Assembly (NCBI RefSeq): GCF_013170825.1
Contig: NZ_CP033365.1
Coordinates: 3,484,001-3,548,000 of the forward strand
From: Mesorhizobium sp. NZP2298
GTDB lineage: Bacteria > Pseudomonadota > Alphaproteobacteria > Rhizobiales > Rhizobiaceae
DNA length: 64,000 nucleotides
Direction of reading: 5' to 3'
In this document: in pieces, positions 9,064-21,206 of the stretch
Layout of the letters: each line of letters starts with the position of its first letter
Position numbering within the stretch: position 1 is the stretch's first letter
Program-made: the position numbers and the translations under genes
Notes under the pieces: generated by a model
The model's database searches: none
What the model saw: only the letters and a program-made list of their open reading frames with translations
What the model was told of the DNA's origin: nothing

Positions 9064-10769
9064 TCGGCAAACTGCTGAGGCGTCGCGCCAGGACGGGTGA
9101 GGACGGATCGATCGTCGTCGAGGGCGCCCGCAAGGCGACAGGCGGCAAGGGCAAGGCGCGCATCGTCATGACGATGGCGGTGTTCTTCGGCATCTTCTCG
9201 ACCATTTCAGGTCGGCTGGTCTATCTCGGCTTCCAGACGCCAGATCTGTCGGGCGGCCCGCAGAGCCGGGTCACCGCCTCGCGGCCCGACATTGTCGATC
9301 GCAACGGCGAAGTGCTGGCGACCGACATCAAGACAGCGTCGCTGTTCGCGGAGCCGCGCCGCATCGTCGATGCCGACGAGGCGATCGAGAAACTGTCGAC
9401 CGTGCTGCCCGAGATCGATTACGAGCAGACCTACCACAAGCTGAAGAGCGGCGCCGGATTCGTCTGGCTGCAGCGGCAACTGACGCCCAAGCAGCAGGCC
9501 GATATCATGCAGCTCGGCATTCCCGGTTTCGGCTTTCGCACGGAGAAGCGCCGCTTCTATCCGAGCGGCGAGACCTCCTCCTACGTTGTCGGCCTGACCA
9601 ACATCGACAACCAGGGCATCTCCGGCATGGAGAAATATATCGACGAGCAGGGCCTGAGCGACCTGCAGGCGTCGGGCCTGGCGGTGGCCAAGGATCTCAA
9701 GCCGGTGAAGCTTTCGATCGATCTGCGCGTCCAGCATGTGGTGCGCGACGAGATCGCCGCCGGCCTGGAGCGCTATCGCGCCCTGGGCGCCGGCGCCGTC
9801 GTGCTCAACGTCAAGACCGGCGAAGTGGTGGCCATGGCCTCGGTGCCGGATTTTGATCCGAACAATCCTTACAACGCACAGGAGAAGGACCGGCTGAACC
9901 GTATGTCGGCCGGCCTCTACGAGATGGGCTCGACGTTCAAGAGCTTCACCTCGGCGATGGCGCTCGATTCCGGCAAGGCGACGATGAACAGTCGTTTCGA
10001 TGCCTCGCATCCGATCCGGGTCGGCCATCAGGCCATTCACGATTTCCACGGCAAGAACCGTGTGCTGTCGTTGCCGGAAGTGTTCCTCTATTCGTCCAAC
10101 ATCGGGTCGGCCCGGGAGGCCGAGCTGGTGGGCATCGAGGGGCACCGGGAATTCCTGCATCGCCTTGGCATTCTGGAGAGGATGCAGACCGAACTGCCGG
10201 AAGTTGCCCGCCCGACCGAACCAAAGGTCTGGAAACAGGTCAATTCGTTCACGATCGCCTTCGGCCACGGCGTATCGACGACGCCCCTGCAGGCTGCTGT
10301 CGGCTGCGCTGCGCTGATGAATGGCGGCTTCCTGATGAACCCGACCTTCCTGGTGCGTACGCAGGCGGAAGCGATGGCCACCGCCAAGAGGGTCGTGAGC
10401 GAAAAGACGGTCGAGGGCATGCGCTACCTCTATTCGCTCAACGCCGAGAAGGGCTCGGCCAGAAACGCCAGAGTCCCCGGCTACCGCGTTGGCGGCAAGA
10501 CCGGAACGGCCGAGAAGGTCGTCAACGGCCGCTATTCGAAGGACTTGAATTTCAATACGTTCGTCGCCGCCTTCCCGATGGACGACCCGCAATACCTCGT
10601 CTTTACGATTGCCGACGCCCCGCACCCTGAAAAGCCTGGCATGACGGACGTCGCGGCGGCGAATGCGGGGGTTATGGCCGGCAATATCATCAGGCGTTCC
10701 GCGGCCATGCTTGGCGTGAAACCAGATTTCAGCCATGAAAATGGTGCAACGTTGGTTTCCTATGAGTGA
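9060..10769 (+). CDS. ftsI: septal peptidoglycan transpeptidase FtsI (PBP3)
   Basis: 569 residues. A single membrane segment near 40-58 (IVMTMAVFFGIFSTISGRLVY) precedes the class B dimerisation domain (RPDIVDRNGEVLATD near 75). The transpeptidase domain carries the three active-site motifs: STFK with Ser291, SSN at 345-347 and KTG at 480-482. It cross-links septal peptidoglycan together with FtsW. Overlap with ftsL is four bases; a 54-base gap separates it from murE, one of the wider junctions in this operon. Confidence 0.97.
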   Translation: MIGKLLRRRARTGEDGSIVVEGARKATGGKGKARIVMTMAVFFGIFSTISGRLVYLGFQTPDLSGGPQSRVTASRPDIVDRNGEVLATDIKTASLFAEPRRIVDADEAIEKLSTVLPEIDYEQTYHKLKSGAGFVWLQRQLTPKQQADIMQLGIPGFGFRTEKRRFYPSGETSSYVVGLTNIDNQGISGMEKYIDEQGLSDLQASGLAVAKDLKPVKLSIDLRVQHVVRDEIAAGLERYRALGAGAVVLNVKTGEVVAMASVPDFDPNNPYNAQEKDRLNRMSAGLYEMGSTFKSFTSAMALDSGKATMNSRFDASHPIRVGHQAIHDFHGKNRVLSLPEVFLYSSNIGSAREAELVGIEGHREFLHRLGILERMQTELPEVARPTEPKVWKQVNSFTIAFGHGVSTTPLQAAVGCAALMNGGFLMNPTFLVRTQAEAMATAKRVVSEKTVEGMRYLYSLNAEKGSARNARVPGYRVGGKTGTAEKVVNGRYSKDLNFNTFVAAFPMDDPQYLVFTIADAPHPEKPGMTDVAAANAGVMAGNIIRRSAAMLGVKPDFSHENGATLVSYE

Positions 10770-10823
10770 TTCTTGGGGCGCGCCGGCGACTGCGCGCTAT
10801 TTTATTGCGGTGAACGGAACTCG

Positions 10824-12278
10824 ATGAAGCTCAGAGATCTAGCCGGTGTCCTGCCAGTCGAAGGAACAGCTTCCGCCGATCTGGAGGTTACCGGGATTTC
10901 GTCCGATTCCCGGCAGGTAAAGCCCGGCGTCGTCTTTTTTGCGCTCGCCGGCACCAAGGCGGACGGCGCGGCCTACGCTGCCGACGCGGCCCAGCGTGGC
11001 GCGCTTGCGATCGTGACAAGCAAAGGCGGTTCCGTTACCGGACTGCCGGTTCCGGTGCTGGCGGTCGATGATCCGCGCCTGGCGCTGGCGCTGAGTGCTT
11101 CCCGCTATTTCGGCAGGCAGCCGCAAACCATGGTGGCGGTGACCGGCACCAGCGGCAAGACCTCGGTCGCCGCCTTCACCAGGCAGATCTGGGAGCAGGC
11201 AGGCTATGCCGCGGCTTCGATCGGCACGACCGGCGTGGTGGCGCCAGGTCGCAACGAATATGGCTCGCTGACCACGCCCGATCCGGTCGCCCTGCACCAG
11301 TTGCTCAAGGAATTGGCCGATGCCGGCGTCACCCACGCTTCGATGGAGGCTTCCAGCCACGGGCTCGACCAGCGCCGGCTTGACGGCGTGAAGCTGGCGG
11401 CCGGCGGCTTCACCAATCTTGGCCGCGACCACATGGATTACCATCCGACGGTCGAGGATTATCACCGCGCCAAGCTGCGCCTGTTCGACACGCTGTTGCC
11501 GAAAGGCGCGCCGGCGGTGATCTTCGCCGACGACCCATGGTCGGCGCCGACCATCCAGGCGGCGCGGGCCGCCGGGCTCGACGTGCTGACGGTTGGCCGC
11601 CATGGCGATTTCCTCACGCTGAAGCGGGTCGAGCACGAACGCCATCGCCAGCGCGCCGAAGTGGAGGCCGAGGGCGTGCTTTACGAAATCGACCTGCCGC
11701 TGGCCGGCGATTTCCAGATTTCGAACGCGCTGGTTTCAGCGGGGCTTGCCATCTCCACGGGAACGCCTGTCGCCAAGGCCTTGATGTCCCTGGAGAAACT
11801 GAAGGGCGCGCCGGGCCGGCTCGATCTCGTCGGGACCACCGCCGGTGGCGCGCCGGTCTATGTCGACTATGCCCACAAGCCCGATGCGCTGGAAAATGTG
11901 CTGGCCTCGGTACGCCCGTTCACGACGGGCCGCGTCATGGTCGTGTTCGGCTGCGGCGGCGACCGCGACCGGGGAAAAAGACCGATCATGGGCGAGATCG
12001 CGACCCGGCTTGCCGATGTCGTCATCGTCACCGACGACAATCCGCGCTCCGAAGTGCCCGAAACGATCCGCGCCGCCATCATGGCCGCTGCTCCAGGCGC
12101 CATCGAAATTGGCGACCGGCGCAAGGCGATCCACGAGGCCGTCGGCATGCTTCATGCCGGCGACACGCTGATCGTGGCCGGCAAGGGCCATGAGGAAGGC
12201 CAGACGATCGGCTCCGAAACCCTGCATTTTTCAGATCATGAGGAAGTCCGCGCCGCTTTGCGGGAGCGTGCCGCATGA
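10824..12278 (+). CDS. murE: UDP-MurNAc-L-Ala-D-Glu:meso-diaminopimelate ligase MurE
   Basis: 484 residues. It adds meso-diaminopimelate to the UDP-MurNAc dipeptide using ATP. The Mur-ligase P-loop TGTSGKTS is at about 106-113, [15 protein letters not shown] lies near 178-192, and DNPR at 405-408 is the motif that selects diaminopimelate over lysine, consistent with a Gram-negative wall. The ATG at 10824 opens the conserved [11 protein letters not shown]; an upstream in-frame start at 10773 lacks family similarity. Stop and murF start overlap by four bases. Confidence 0.97.
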   Translation: MKLRDLAGVLPVEGTASADLEVTGISSDSRQVKPGVVFFALAGTKADGAAYAADAAQRGALAIVTSKGGSVTGLPVPVLAVDDPRLALALSASRYFGRQPQTMVAVTGTSGKTSVAAFTRQIWEQAGYAAASIGTTGVVAPGRNEYGSLTTPDPVALHQLLKELADAGVTHASMEASSHGLDQRRLDGVKLAAGGFTNLGRDHMDYHPTVEDYHRAKLRLFDTLLPKGAPAVIFADDPWSAPTIQAARAAGLDVLTVGRHGDFLTLKRVEHERHRQRAEVEAEGVLYEIDLPLAGDFQISNALVSAGLAISTGTPVAKALMSLEKLKGAPGRLDLVGTTAGGAPVYVDYAHKPDALENVLASVRPFTTGRVMVVFGCGGDRDRGKRPIMGEIATRLADVVIVTDDNPRSEVPETIRAAIMAAAPGAIEIGDRRKAIHEAVGMLHAGDTLIVAGKGHEEGQTIGSETLHFSDHEEVRAALRERAA

Positions 12279-13756
12279 GTTTGTTGTGGACCTCCGAGGC
12301 GCTGGTTGCCGCCATGGACGGGAGGCCTCTCGGGCCCATGCCCGAAGGCATATCGGGCATTTCGATCGACAGCCGCAGCCTGGAGCCGGGTGACGCTTTC
12401 TTCGCCATCAAGGGCGAGGCCATGGACGGCCACGACTTCGCAACCGCGGCCATCAAGGCCGGCGCCGGCGTGCTGGTGGTGGCGGAAGGCAAGCTGCCGT
12501 CGCTCGGCCGGCTGACGGCGCCGATCATCGTCGTCGAGGACGTGCTGATCGCACTGGAAAAGCTCGGCGTCGCATCGCGGAACCGCTCGCAGGCCAAAAT
12601 CATCGCTGTCACCGGTTCGGCCGGGAAGACCACCACCAAGGAAGCGCTGCGCCATGTGCTGTCGGCGGTCGGCAAGGTGCACGCCTCGGCGCAGTCCTTC
12701 AACAACCATTGGGGCGTGCCGCTGACCCTGGCCCGCATGCCCGCCGATTGCGACTATGCCGTGTTCGAGATCGGCATGAACCATCCCGACGAGATCCGGC
12801 CGCTGGTGAAGATGGTACGGCCGCATGTCGCCATCGTCACCATGATCGCGGCCGCCCATCTGGGTTTCTTCCGCAATCTGGATGAGATCGCCAAGGCCAA
12901 GGCCGAGATTTTCCAAGGGCTGGAGCCCGAGGGTGCCGCGGTCCTCAATCGCGACGACGCGCGCTTCAAGCTTCTGGACAAGATGGCGCATGCCGCCGGC
13001 GTGGAGCATGTCTACGGCTTCGGCGAGAATGCGCGCTCGACCTTCAAGCTCACCAAATGCGAATTGCATGCCGACCACTCCGACATCGCCGCCAGGATTG
13101 GCGGCCATGACATGATCGCCCGCATCGGTGCGCCCGGCCGGCACATGGTTCAGAACGTGCTGGCGGTATTGGGCGCGGCGCAGCTGATGGGCGCCGACCT
13201 CGACAAGGTAGCACTGGCCCTGGCCGATCTCTCGGCCGAGCGCGGCCGCGGAAAACGCCATGTGCTGCGGCATCCCGGTGGCTCGACTTCGAGTCACCCC
13301 GGTGGCTCGACTTCGAGTCACCCCGGTGGGCCGATCACGCTGATCGACGAGAGCTATAACGCCAATCCGGCCTCGATGGCGGCTGCCATGGCGCTGCTCA
13401 ACGCAACGCCGGTGACGGGCGAGGGCCGCCGCATCGCCGTGCTCGGCGACATGCTCGAACTCGGCGAACATTCGGCCAAGCTGCACGCCGCACTGGCCGA
13501 TCTCATCGTCGGCACCGGCACACGGACCGTCTTTCTCGGCGGGCCGGAAATGCGGGCGCTGGCGGAAGCGCTGCCAGGCGACATCAAGACGGAATACCGC
13601 GCCGGCGTCGAGGAACTGAAGCCGGTGCTGATTGCCGCGCTGAGGCCGGGCGACGTGGTGATGATCAAATCGTCGAAGGGCATCGGTTTTGCAAAACTGG
13701 TCGATGCGCTGCTGGGCAAGTACCCGGCTGAAACGACAACCAGCAAACTGACCTAG
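12275..13756 (+). CDS. murF: UDP-MurNAc-tripeptide:D-Ala-D-Ala ligase MurF, with an in-frame palindromic repeat insertion
   Basis: 493 residues. It joins D-Ala-D-Ala to the UDP-MurNAc tripeptide. P-loop [10 protein letters not shown] is near 113-122, [12 protein letters not shown] near 146, and [11 protein letters not shown] near 357-367. Just before DESYNANP, residues 333-352 read HPGGSTSS twice and then HPGG, encoded by 24-base tandem units at 13271-13330. MurF proteins normally pass directly from the GRGKR region to [13 protein letters not shown], so about 16 residues look added in a surface loop. The frame is intact and all catalytic motifs remain, so the enzyme should be active. The insertion is described separately. 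Confidence 0.96.
   Translation: MSLLWTSEALVAAMDGRPLGPMPEGISGISIDSRSLEPGDAFFAIKGEAMDGHDFATAAIKAGAGVLVVAEGKLPSLGRLTAPIIVVEDVLIALEKLGVASRNRSQAKIIAVTGSAGKTTTKEALRHVLSAVGKVHASAQSFNNHWGVPLTLARMPADCDYAVFEIGMNHPDEIRPLVKMVRPHVAIVTMIAAAHLGFFRNLDEIAKAKAEIFQGLEPEGAAVLNRDDARFKLLDKMAHAAGVEHVYGFGENARSTFKLTKCELHADHSDIAARIGGHDMIARIGAPGRHMVQNVLAVLGAAQLMGADLDKVALALADLSAERGRGKRHVLRHPGGSTSSHPGGSTSSHPGGPITLIDESYNANPASMAAAMALLNATPVTGEGRRIAVLGDMLELGEHSAKLHAALADLIVGTGTRTVFLGGPEMRALAEALPGDIKTEYRAGVEELKPVLIAALRPGDVVMIKSSKGIGFAKLVDALLGKYPAETTTSKLT
13271..13330 (+). repeat. 24-base tandem repeat of a near-palindrome inside murF
   Basis: Two full units (13271-13294, 13295-13318) and a half unit (13319-13330). Each unit holds a 20-base near-perfect palindrome, GTGGCTCGACTTCGAGTCAC (13278-13297 and 13302-13321), in which nine of ten positions can pair, counting one G-T. 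The only base differing between units is in the second codon position of the first His-Pro. The 24-base length keeps the frame. Confidence 0.9.
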
Positions 13757-13773
13757 TCGGGGGACGAAAGCGC

Positions 13774-14856
13774 ATGTTTACACTGCTGGTCGATTTCGCG
13801 GACAAGGTCTCGGTCTTCAACGTCTTCCGCTACATCACCTTCCGCACCGGCGGGGCGCTGATCACGTCGGCGCTGATCGTCTTCATCTTTGGGCCGACGA
13901 TCATCAATTCGCTGAGGCTGCGCCAGGGCAAGGGGCAGCCGATCCGCGCCGACGGACCGCAAACGCATTTCAAGAAAGCCGGCACGCCGACGATGGGCGG
14001 CCTGATGATCCTGTCGGGCATCATCGGCTCATCGCTTTTATGGGCGAACCTGTCGAGCATCTATGTCTGGGTGGTGCTTCTGGTGACGCTGGGTTTCGGC
14101 TCGATCGGCTTCTATGACGACTATCTGAAGGTCACCAAGCAGTCGCATCTCGGCTTCTCCGGCAAGGCACGGCTGGCGCTCGAATTCGTCATCGCCGGCA
14201 TCGCCGCCTGGGTGATCATGCATAACGGCCAGGCGCCGTTCTCGTCGTCGCTGACATTCCCCTTCGCCAAGGAATTCATCATCAACCTCGGCTGGTTCTT
14301 CATTCCGTTCTCCTGCTTCGTCATCGTCGGCGCGGGCAATGCGGTGAACCTGACCGATGGCCTCGACGGTCTGGCGATCGTGCCGATCATGATCGCTGCG
14401 GCATCCTTCGGCGTCATCGCCTATCTCTCGGGCAATGCGGTGTTCGCCGAATATCTGCAGATCCATTTTGTTCCGGGCACCGGTGAACTGGCGGTCGTGC
14501 TGGGCGCCGTCATCGGCGCTGGCCTCGGCTTCCTCTGGTTCAACGCGCCGCCGGCGGCGATCTTCATGGGCGACACCGGTTCGCTGGCCATGGGCGGCCT
14601 GATCGGCACGGTGGCGGTCGCCACCAAGCACGAGATCGTGCTGGTCATCGTCGGCGGATTGTTTGTCGTGGAAATCCTGTCGGTTATCATCCAGGTCGGC
14701 TACTTCAAGATGACCGGCAAGCGGGTGTTCCTGATGGCACCGATCCACCATCATTTCGAAAAGCTCGGCTGGACCGAAAGCCAGGTGGTGATCCGTTTCT
14801 GGATCATCGCCGTGATCCTGGCGCTGGTCGGCCTGTCGACCCTGAAGCTCAGATAG
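13774..14856 (+). CDS. mraY: phospho-MurNAc-pentapeptide transferase MraY
   Basis: 360 residues, the usual length, with about ten membrane segments. It transfers phospho-MurNAc-pentapeptide to undecaprenyl phosphate, making lipid I at the inner face of the cytoplasmic membrane. Motifs: [14 protein letters not shown] near 67-80, the Mg-binding FYDDYLK near 113-119, [16 protein letters not shown] near 188-203, and [13 protein letters not shown] near 321-333. It sits 17 bases after murF. Confidence 0.97.
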   Translation: MFTLLVDFADKVSVFNVFRYITFRTGGALITSALIVFIFGPTIINSLRLRQGKGQPIRADGPQTHFKKAGTPTMGGLMILSGIIGSSLLWANLSSIYVWVVLLVTLGFGSIGFYDDYLKVTKQSHLGFSGKARLALEFVIAGIAAWVIMHNGQAPFSSSLTFPFAKEFIINLGWFFIPFSCFVIVGAGNAVNLTDGLDGLAIVPIMIAAASFGVIAYLSGNAVFAEYLQIHFVPGTGELAVVLGAVIGAGLGFLWFNAPPAAIFMGDTGSLAMGGLIGTVAVATKHEIVLVIVGGLFVVEILSVIIQVGYFKMTGKRVFLMAPIHHHFEKLGWTESQVVIRFWIIAVILALVGLSTLKLR

Positions 14857-14865
14857 GACCGCCCC

Positions 14866-16265
<1,400 letters not shown>

Positions 16266-16266
<1 letters not shown>

Positions 16267-17417
16267 TGCAGAGCCGTCTCGATAAAAGTCCCGTCGCAAC
16301 CTGGTGGTGGACGATCGATCGTTGGTTCCTGGCGGCGTTCCTGTCGCTGATGGGGCTCGGCATCGTCTTGTCCTTCGCCGCCAGCCCGGCGGTGGCCGAA
16401 CGCATCGGCCTCGACAGTTTCCACTTCGCCACCAGGCAGATCATCTTCACCGTGCCGGCGCTCGGCGTGATGCTGGCCGTCTCCTTCCTCGATTCCAGGG
16501 AGATCCGGCGCATGTCGCTGATCATGCTGTGCCTGATGCTGGTACTGATGGTGGCGGTGCTCTATGTCGGCGTCGAGGTGAAGGGGGCGCGGCGCTGGGT
16601 CTCGCTCGCCGGCCTGTCGATCCAGCCGTCGGAATTCCTGAAGCCGGCCTTCGTCATCATGTGCGCCTGGCTGTTCGCCGAGCACAAGCGCCAGCCCGAC
16701 ATTCCGGGCAATCTGTTCGCCATGCTGCTCCTCGTGCTGGTCGTGTCACTGCTGGTGGCGCAGCCCGATCTTGGCCAGACCATGCTGACGACCGGCACCT
16801 GGGGCATCATGTTCTTCATGGCGGGGCTGCCCTGGCTGTGGATCATCGTGCTGGGTGCCGCCGGCGTCGGCGGTGTCTTCGCCGCCTACACGGTGTTTCC
16901 GCACGTTGCCTTGCGCATCGACAAGTTCCTCACCGGCGAAGGCGACACATTCCAGGTCGACATGGGACGCGACGCGCTGATCAATGGCGGCTGGTTCGGC
17001 GTCGGGCCGGGCGAGGGTACGGTCAAGCGGGTCATCCCAGACAGCCATGCCGACTTTGTCTTCTCGGTCGCGGGCGAGGAATTCGGGCTGATCATGTGCT
17101 TCTTCATCATGTCGATCTTTGCCTTCATCGTGCTGCGCGGCCTTAACACGGCGCTGAAGGAGCATGACGATTTCACCCGCTATGCGGTCGGTGGCCTCGT
17201 CACCGTGTTCGGCCTGCAGGCCGTTATCAACATGTGCGTCAACCTGCAGCTGGTTCCGGCCAAGGGCATGACGCTGCCCTTCATCTCCTATGGCGGCTCC
17301 TCGCAGATCGCCATCGCCATCTCGATGGGCATGGTGCTGGCGCTGACGCGCAAGCGGCCGGAAAAGCGCAAGCAGATGGGCTTTACGTTGCCGCAACGCG
17401 CCCTGCCGGCGGAGTGA
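16266..17417 (+). CDS. ftsW: septal peptidoglycan glycosyltransferase FtsW
   Basis: 383 residues of the SEDS family with about ten membrane segments. It polymerises lipid II glycan strands at the septum together with FtsI. Conserved motifs include [26 protein letters not shown] (near 101-126), [18 protein letters not shown], and [16 protein letters not shown] (near 335-350), the FtsW signature. It overlaps murD by one base; one base separates it from murG. Confidence 0.96.
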
Positions 17418-17418
17418 C

Positions 17419-18546
17419 ATGGCGAGGGGTGTCATCCTTCTCGCGGCGGGCGGAACCGGTGGACATCTGTTTCCGGCCGAGGCGTTGGCGCATGAGCTGA
17501 TCGAGCGCGGCTGGACGGTGCAGTTGGCGACCGACGAACGCGCCGAGCGGTTTGCCGGCCACTTTCCGGCCACCGCCATCCACCCGATCCAGTCGGCGAC
17601 GATGGGTTCGAAGAATCCCATTGCCGTGCTCGGTGCCTTCTGGAAAATCTGGCGCGGCGTGCGTCAGGCCTCCGCCATTATCGGCAGGATCAAGCCGGAC
17701 GCGGTGATCGGCTTCGGCGGCTACCCGACCCTGCCGCCGCTCTATGCGGCAACGCGGCGCAAGGTGCCGACGCTGATCCACGAGCAGAACGCGGTGATGG
17801 GGCGCGCCAACCGGGCGCTGGCCGGCCGTGTCGATGCCATCGCCGGCGGCTTCCTGCCGCAGGACACAAGCGCCGCTGGTGCCAAGACGGTGACGACAGG
17901 CAATCCCGTCAGGCCGGCTGTGCTGGAGGCGGCCAAGACTCCCTATGTGGCGTCGACCGGAGAGCAGCCCTTCCGCCTGCTGGTGTTCGGCGGCAGCCAG
18001 GGCGCCCAGTTCTTTTCCGATGCCATGCCGGGGGCGATCGCACTGCTTTCGGATGCCCAGCGCAAGCGGCTTGCCATCACCCAACAGGCGCGCGCCGACG
18101 ACGTGGCGCGGGTCAAGGCGGCCTATGCCGCCCTTGGCGTCGCCGTCGAGGTCTCGCCCTTCTTCACCGACATGGCGGCGCGCCTGGCGGCAGCGCATCT
18201 GGTGATCTCGCGCTCCGGCGCCTCGACCGTCTCGGAGATCGCCGTCATCGGCCGGCCGGCGCTGCTGGTGCCCTATCCCTATGCGCTCGACCACGATCAG
18301 GCGGCGAACGCGGCTGCCCTTGCCGCCGCCGGTGGTGGCGAGGTGCATCCGCAATCGACGCTGTCGCCCGAGCGCATCGCGGCCCTCATTGGCGGGCTGA
18401 TGGACAATCCCGAGCGGCTGGCGGCGATGGCCGCTGGCGCGAAATCGGTCGGCAGGCCCGACGCGGCACGGTTGCTCGCCGATCTCACAGAGGCTATTGC
18501 GTCCCGCAAAAGCGTATCGGATTTCAAGAAGGGGACGCACGCATGA
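17419..18546 (+). CDS. murG: UDP-GlcNAc:lipid I N-acetylglucosaminyltransferase MurG
   Basis: 375 residues. It converts lipid I to lipid II on the inner face of the membrane. Glycosyltransferase family 28 motifs: [14 protein letters not shown] near 12-25, the [15 protein letters not shown] block near 97-111, [16 protein letters not shown] near 191-206, and [36 protein letters not shown] near 263-300. It overlaps murC by four bases. Confidence 0.97.
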   Translation: MARGVILLAAGGTGGHLFPAEALAHELIERGWTVQLATDERAERFAGHFPATAIHPIQSATMGSKNPIAVLGAFWKIWRGVRQASAIIGRIKPDAVIGFGGYPTLPPLYAATRRKVPTLIHEQNAVMGRANRALAGRVDAIAGGFLPQDTSAAGAKTVTTGNPVRPAVLEAAKTPYVASTGEQPFRLLVFGGSQGAQFFSDAMPGAIALLSDAQRKRLAITQQARADDVARVKAAYAALGVAVEVSPFFTDMAARLAAAHLVISRSGASTVSEIAVIGRPALLVPYPYALDHDQAANAAALAAAGGGEVHPQSTLSPERIAALIGGLMDNPERLAAMAAGAKSVGRPDAARLLADLTEAIASRKSVSDFKKGTHA

Positions 18547-19943
18547 AGATGCCGCAGACCATCGGCCTTGTGCATTTCATCGGCATTGGCGGCATCGGCA
18601 TGAGCGGCATTGCCGAGGTGCTGCACAATCTCGGCTACAAGGTGCAAGGGTCCGACCAGGCCGACAGCGCCAATGTGCAGCGGCTGCGTGACAAGGGCAT
18701 CGAATGCTTCGTCGGCCATAAGGCCGAGAATCTCGGCGACGCCGAAGTCATCGTCGTCTCGACGGCGATCAAGAAATCCAATCCGGAGCTGAAGGCCGCG
18801 CGGGAAAAATTGCTTCCCATCGTGCGCCGCGCCGAGATGCTGGCCGAGCTGATGCGCTTCCGCCAGGCGGTGGCGATCGGCGGCACGCACGGCAAGACGA
18901 CGACGACCTCGATGGTGGCGACCTTGCTCGAAGCCGGCGGGCTTGATCCGACCGTCATCAATGGCGGCATCATCAATGCCTATGGCACCAACGCCCGAAT
19001 GGGCGACGGTGAGTGGATGGTGGTCGAGGCCGACGAGAGCGACGGCACCTTCCTCAAGCTGCCAGCCGACATCGCCGTGGTCACCAACATCGATCCCGAG
19101 CATCTCGACCACTATGGCAGTTTCGACAATGTGCGGGAGGCGTTCCGCCAGTTCGTCGAGAACGTACCTTTCTACGGTTTCGGCGTGATGTGTACCGACC
19201 ACCCTGAAGTCCAGGCGCTTGTCGGCCGCATCGAGGACCGCCGCGTTATCACCTATGGCGAAAACGCGCAGGCCGATGTGCGCTTTACCAACCACCGCAT
19301 GGCCGGCGCGACCTCCGAGTTCGACGTGGTGATCCGCGACCGCAAGACCGGCGCCCAGAAGACAATATCGGATCTGCGCCTGCCGATGCCCGGCCGCCAC
19401 AATGTCTCGAACGCCACCGCGGCGATCGCCGTCGCGCATGAGCTTGGCCTGTCCGCCGAGGCGATCAAGAAGGGCCTGTCGTCCTTCGCCGGGGTCAAGC
19501 GCCGCTTCACCCATACCGGTTCGTGGAACGGCGTCGATGTGTTCGACGACTACGGCCACCATCCGGTCGAGATATCGGCGGTGCTGAAGGCGGCGCGCAG
19601 CGCCACCAAGGGCCGCGTCATCGCCATTGCCCAGCCGCACCGCTTCACCCGGCTGCATGATCTGTTCAACGAGTTCTCCGCCTGCTTCAACGACGCCGAT
19701 ACGGTGATGGTGGCGCCAGTCTACGCTGCCGGCGAAGACCCGATCGACGGTGTCACGTCGGACGAATTGGTGTCGCGCATCCGTGCCGCTGGCCATCGCG
19801 ATGCACGCTACATCGAGGGGCCGGCGGCGATCGCGCCAATCATTCGCGACCTGGCCAAGCCCGGCGACTTCGTCGTCTTCCTCGGCGCCGGCAACATCAC
19901 CCAATGGGCCTATGCCTTGCCCAAGGAGCTTGCCGCCTCATGA
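18543..19943 (+). CDS. murC: UDP-MurNAc:L-alanine ligase MurC
   Basis: 466 residues. It is the first Mur ligase, adding L-Ala to UDP-MurNAc. [15 protein letters not shown] near 11-25 is the UDP-binding glycine-rich stretch; P-loop [10 protein letters not shown] is at about 113-122; [13 protein letters not shown] lies near 162-174, and [18 protein letters not shown] near 335-352. All family motifs are present. Its TGA overlaps the murB ATG. Confidence 0.97.
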   Translation: MKMPQTIGLVHFIGIGGIGMSGIAEVLHNLGYKVQGSDQADSANVQRLRDKGIECFVGHKAENLGDAEVIVVSTAIKKSNPELKAAREKLLPIVRRAEMLAELMRFRQAVAIGGTHGKTTTTSMVATLLEAGGLDPTVINGGIINAYGTNARMGDGEWMVVEADESDGTFLKLPADIAVVTNIDPEHLDHYGSFDNVREAFRQFVENVPFYGFGVMCTDHPEVQALVGRIEDRRVITYGENAQADVRFTNHRMAGATSEFDVVIRDRKTGAQKTISDLRLPMPGRHNVSNATAAIAVAHELGLSAEAIKKGLSSFAGVKRRFTHTGSWNGVDVFDDYGHHPVEISAVLKAARSATKGRVIAIAQPHRFTRLHDLFNEFSACFNDADTVMVAPVYAAGEDPIDGVTSDELVSRIRAAGHRDARYIEGPAAIAPIIRDLAKPGDFVVFLGAGNITQWAYALPKELAAS

Positions 19944-20905
19944 TGCACGGCCAGGTCCTGATCGACAGACTCGGCGACCGGCTTGCCGGCCTGCGCGGTC
20001 GTCTCACGCCGAATGCCGAGATGGACAAGATCACCTGGTTCCGCGCCGGTGGCCTGGCCGAAGTGCTGTTCCAGCCGGCGGACGAAGAAGACCTTGCCGC
20101 GTTCCTGCGCGCGGTTCCTGAAGAGATACCTCTTACCGTCGTTGGCATCGGCTCGAACCTGCTGGTCAGGGATGGCGGCATCCCGGGCTTCGTCATCAGG
20201 CTTTCGGCCAAGGGCTTTGGCGAGGCAGAGGTCGTCTCACCGATCAGGATCAAGGCCGGGGCGGCGACGCCCGACAAGCGCGTGGCCGCCCTGGCACTGG
20301 AAGCGGGCATTGGCGGCTTCCATTTCTATCACGGCATTCCGGGCGCCATTGGCGGCGCGCTCAGGATGAATGCCGGCGCCAATGGCGTCGAGACGCGCGA
20401 GCGCGTCGTCGAGGTGCGCGCGCTCGACCGCAAGGGCAATGTCCAGACGCTGAGCAATGCCGACATGGGCTATGCCTATCGCCATTCGGCGGCGCCTTCC
20501 GGGCTGATCTTCACATCGGCCCTGTTTGAGGGCTTCGCCGAAGACAAGGCCACGATCAGGGCGGCAATGGATGCGGTGCAGAACCATCGCGAGACTGTGC
20601 AGCCGATCCGCGAGAAGACCGGGGGCTCGACCTTCAAGAATCCGGAAGGCACGTCGGCCTGGAAGGAGATCGACAAGGCGGGCTGCCGCGGCCTGATGAT
20701 CGGTGGCGCTCAGATGTCGCCGATGCACTGCAACTTCATGATCAATACCGGCACGGCGACCGGTTACGACCTCGAATATCTCGGCGAGACGGTGCGTGCG
20801 CGGGTGCTCGAACATTCCGGCATCCGGTTGCAGTGGGAGATCAAGCGCATCGGCAATTTCCGTGCCGGACATGCAGTGCAGGAGTTTTTGGGCCAGCTGC
20901 TTTAG
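19940..20905 (+). CDS. murB: UDP-N-acetylenolpyruvoylglucosamine reductase MurB
   Basis: 321 residues. This FAD enzyme reduces UDP-enolpyruvyl-GlcNAc to UDP-MurNAc with NADPH. Motifs: [15 protein letters not shown] near 33-47, [18 protein letters not shown] near 72-89, [18 protein letters not shown] near 133-150, YAYRHSAAP (Tyr/Arg) near 176, the proton-donor region [10 protein letters not shown] near 229, and [14 protein letters not shown] near 263. Two consecutive ATGs (19940, 19943) are possible starts; the first overlaps the murC stop. It is the last gene before the 300-base gap that splits the cluster. Confidence 0.96.
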   Translation: MMHGQVLIDRLGDRLAGLRGRLTPNAEMDKITWFRAGGLAEVLFQPADEEDLAAFLRAVPEEIPLTVVGIGSNLLVRDGGIPGFVIRLSAKGFGEAEVVSPIRIKAGAATPDKRVAALALEAGIGGFHFYHGIPGAIGGALRMNAGANGVETRERVVEVRALDRKGNVQTLSNADMGYAYRHSAAPSGLIFTSALFEGFAEDKATIRAAMDAVQNHRETVQPIREKTGGSTFKNPEGTSAWKEIDKAGCRGLMIGGAQMSPMHCNFMINTGTATGYDLEYLGETVRARVLEHSGIRLQWEIKRIGNFRAGHAVQEFLGQLL

Positions 20906-21206
20906 TGCCGGCTGAAGTTCACGTGATGGATGAACTTCAACGCGTCCGCAGAACGCACAAACCGTTGCTCTGGGGACTCAGCGACACGGTTTTCGCATCC
21001 ATTTTCTCAGAAAGTGAATCTCTCGGAATCATAAGTACTTGCCAGTGAATCAACTCTCTGATTCTCTGCTCGAAAGCGTTTCCTGATTTGAGTCGTTCGA
21101 CGCGTTATCCGCGTTTTCCGTCTGGGGGGACATCCTGCCGGGAGACTCGGACTCAATGTTGCGGAAATCTTGGTTTTTGGTCCGCCGTGAGAGGGGATGA
21201 CGGGGA
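20906..21206. promoter_or_regulatory. murB-ddl gap with a cluster of eight GANTC (CcrM) sites; probable ddl-ftsQAZ promoter region
   Basis: GANTC pentamers start at 20975, 21016, 21026, 21047, 21060, 21090, 21144 and 21150, eight within 180 bases; about one in 300 bases would be expected by composition. CcrM methylates GANTC adenines in Alphaproteobacteria, and in Caulobacter ftsZ transcription depends on this. No TTAA-N7-TTAA CtrA site is visible. TTGCCA at 21039 is a possible -35 but no convincing -10 accompanies it. This is the only wide gap inside the cluster, so a second promoter here is likely. Confidence 0.65.
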
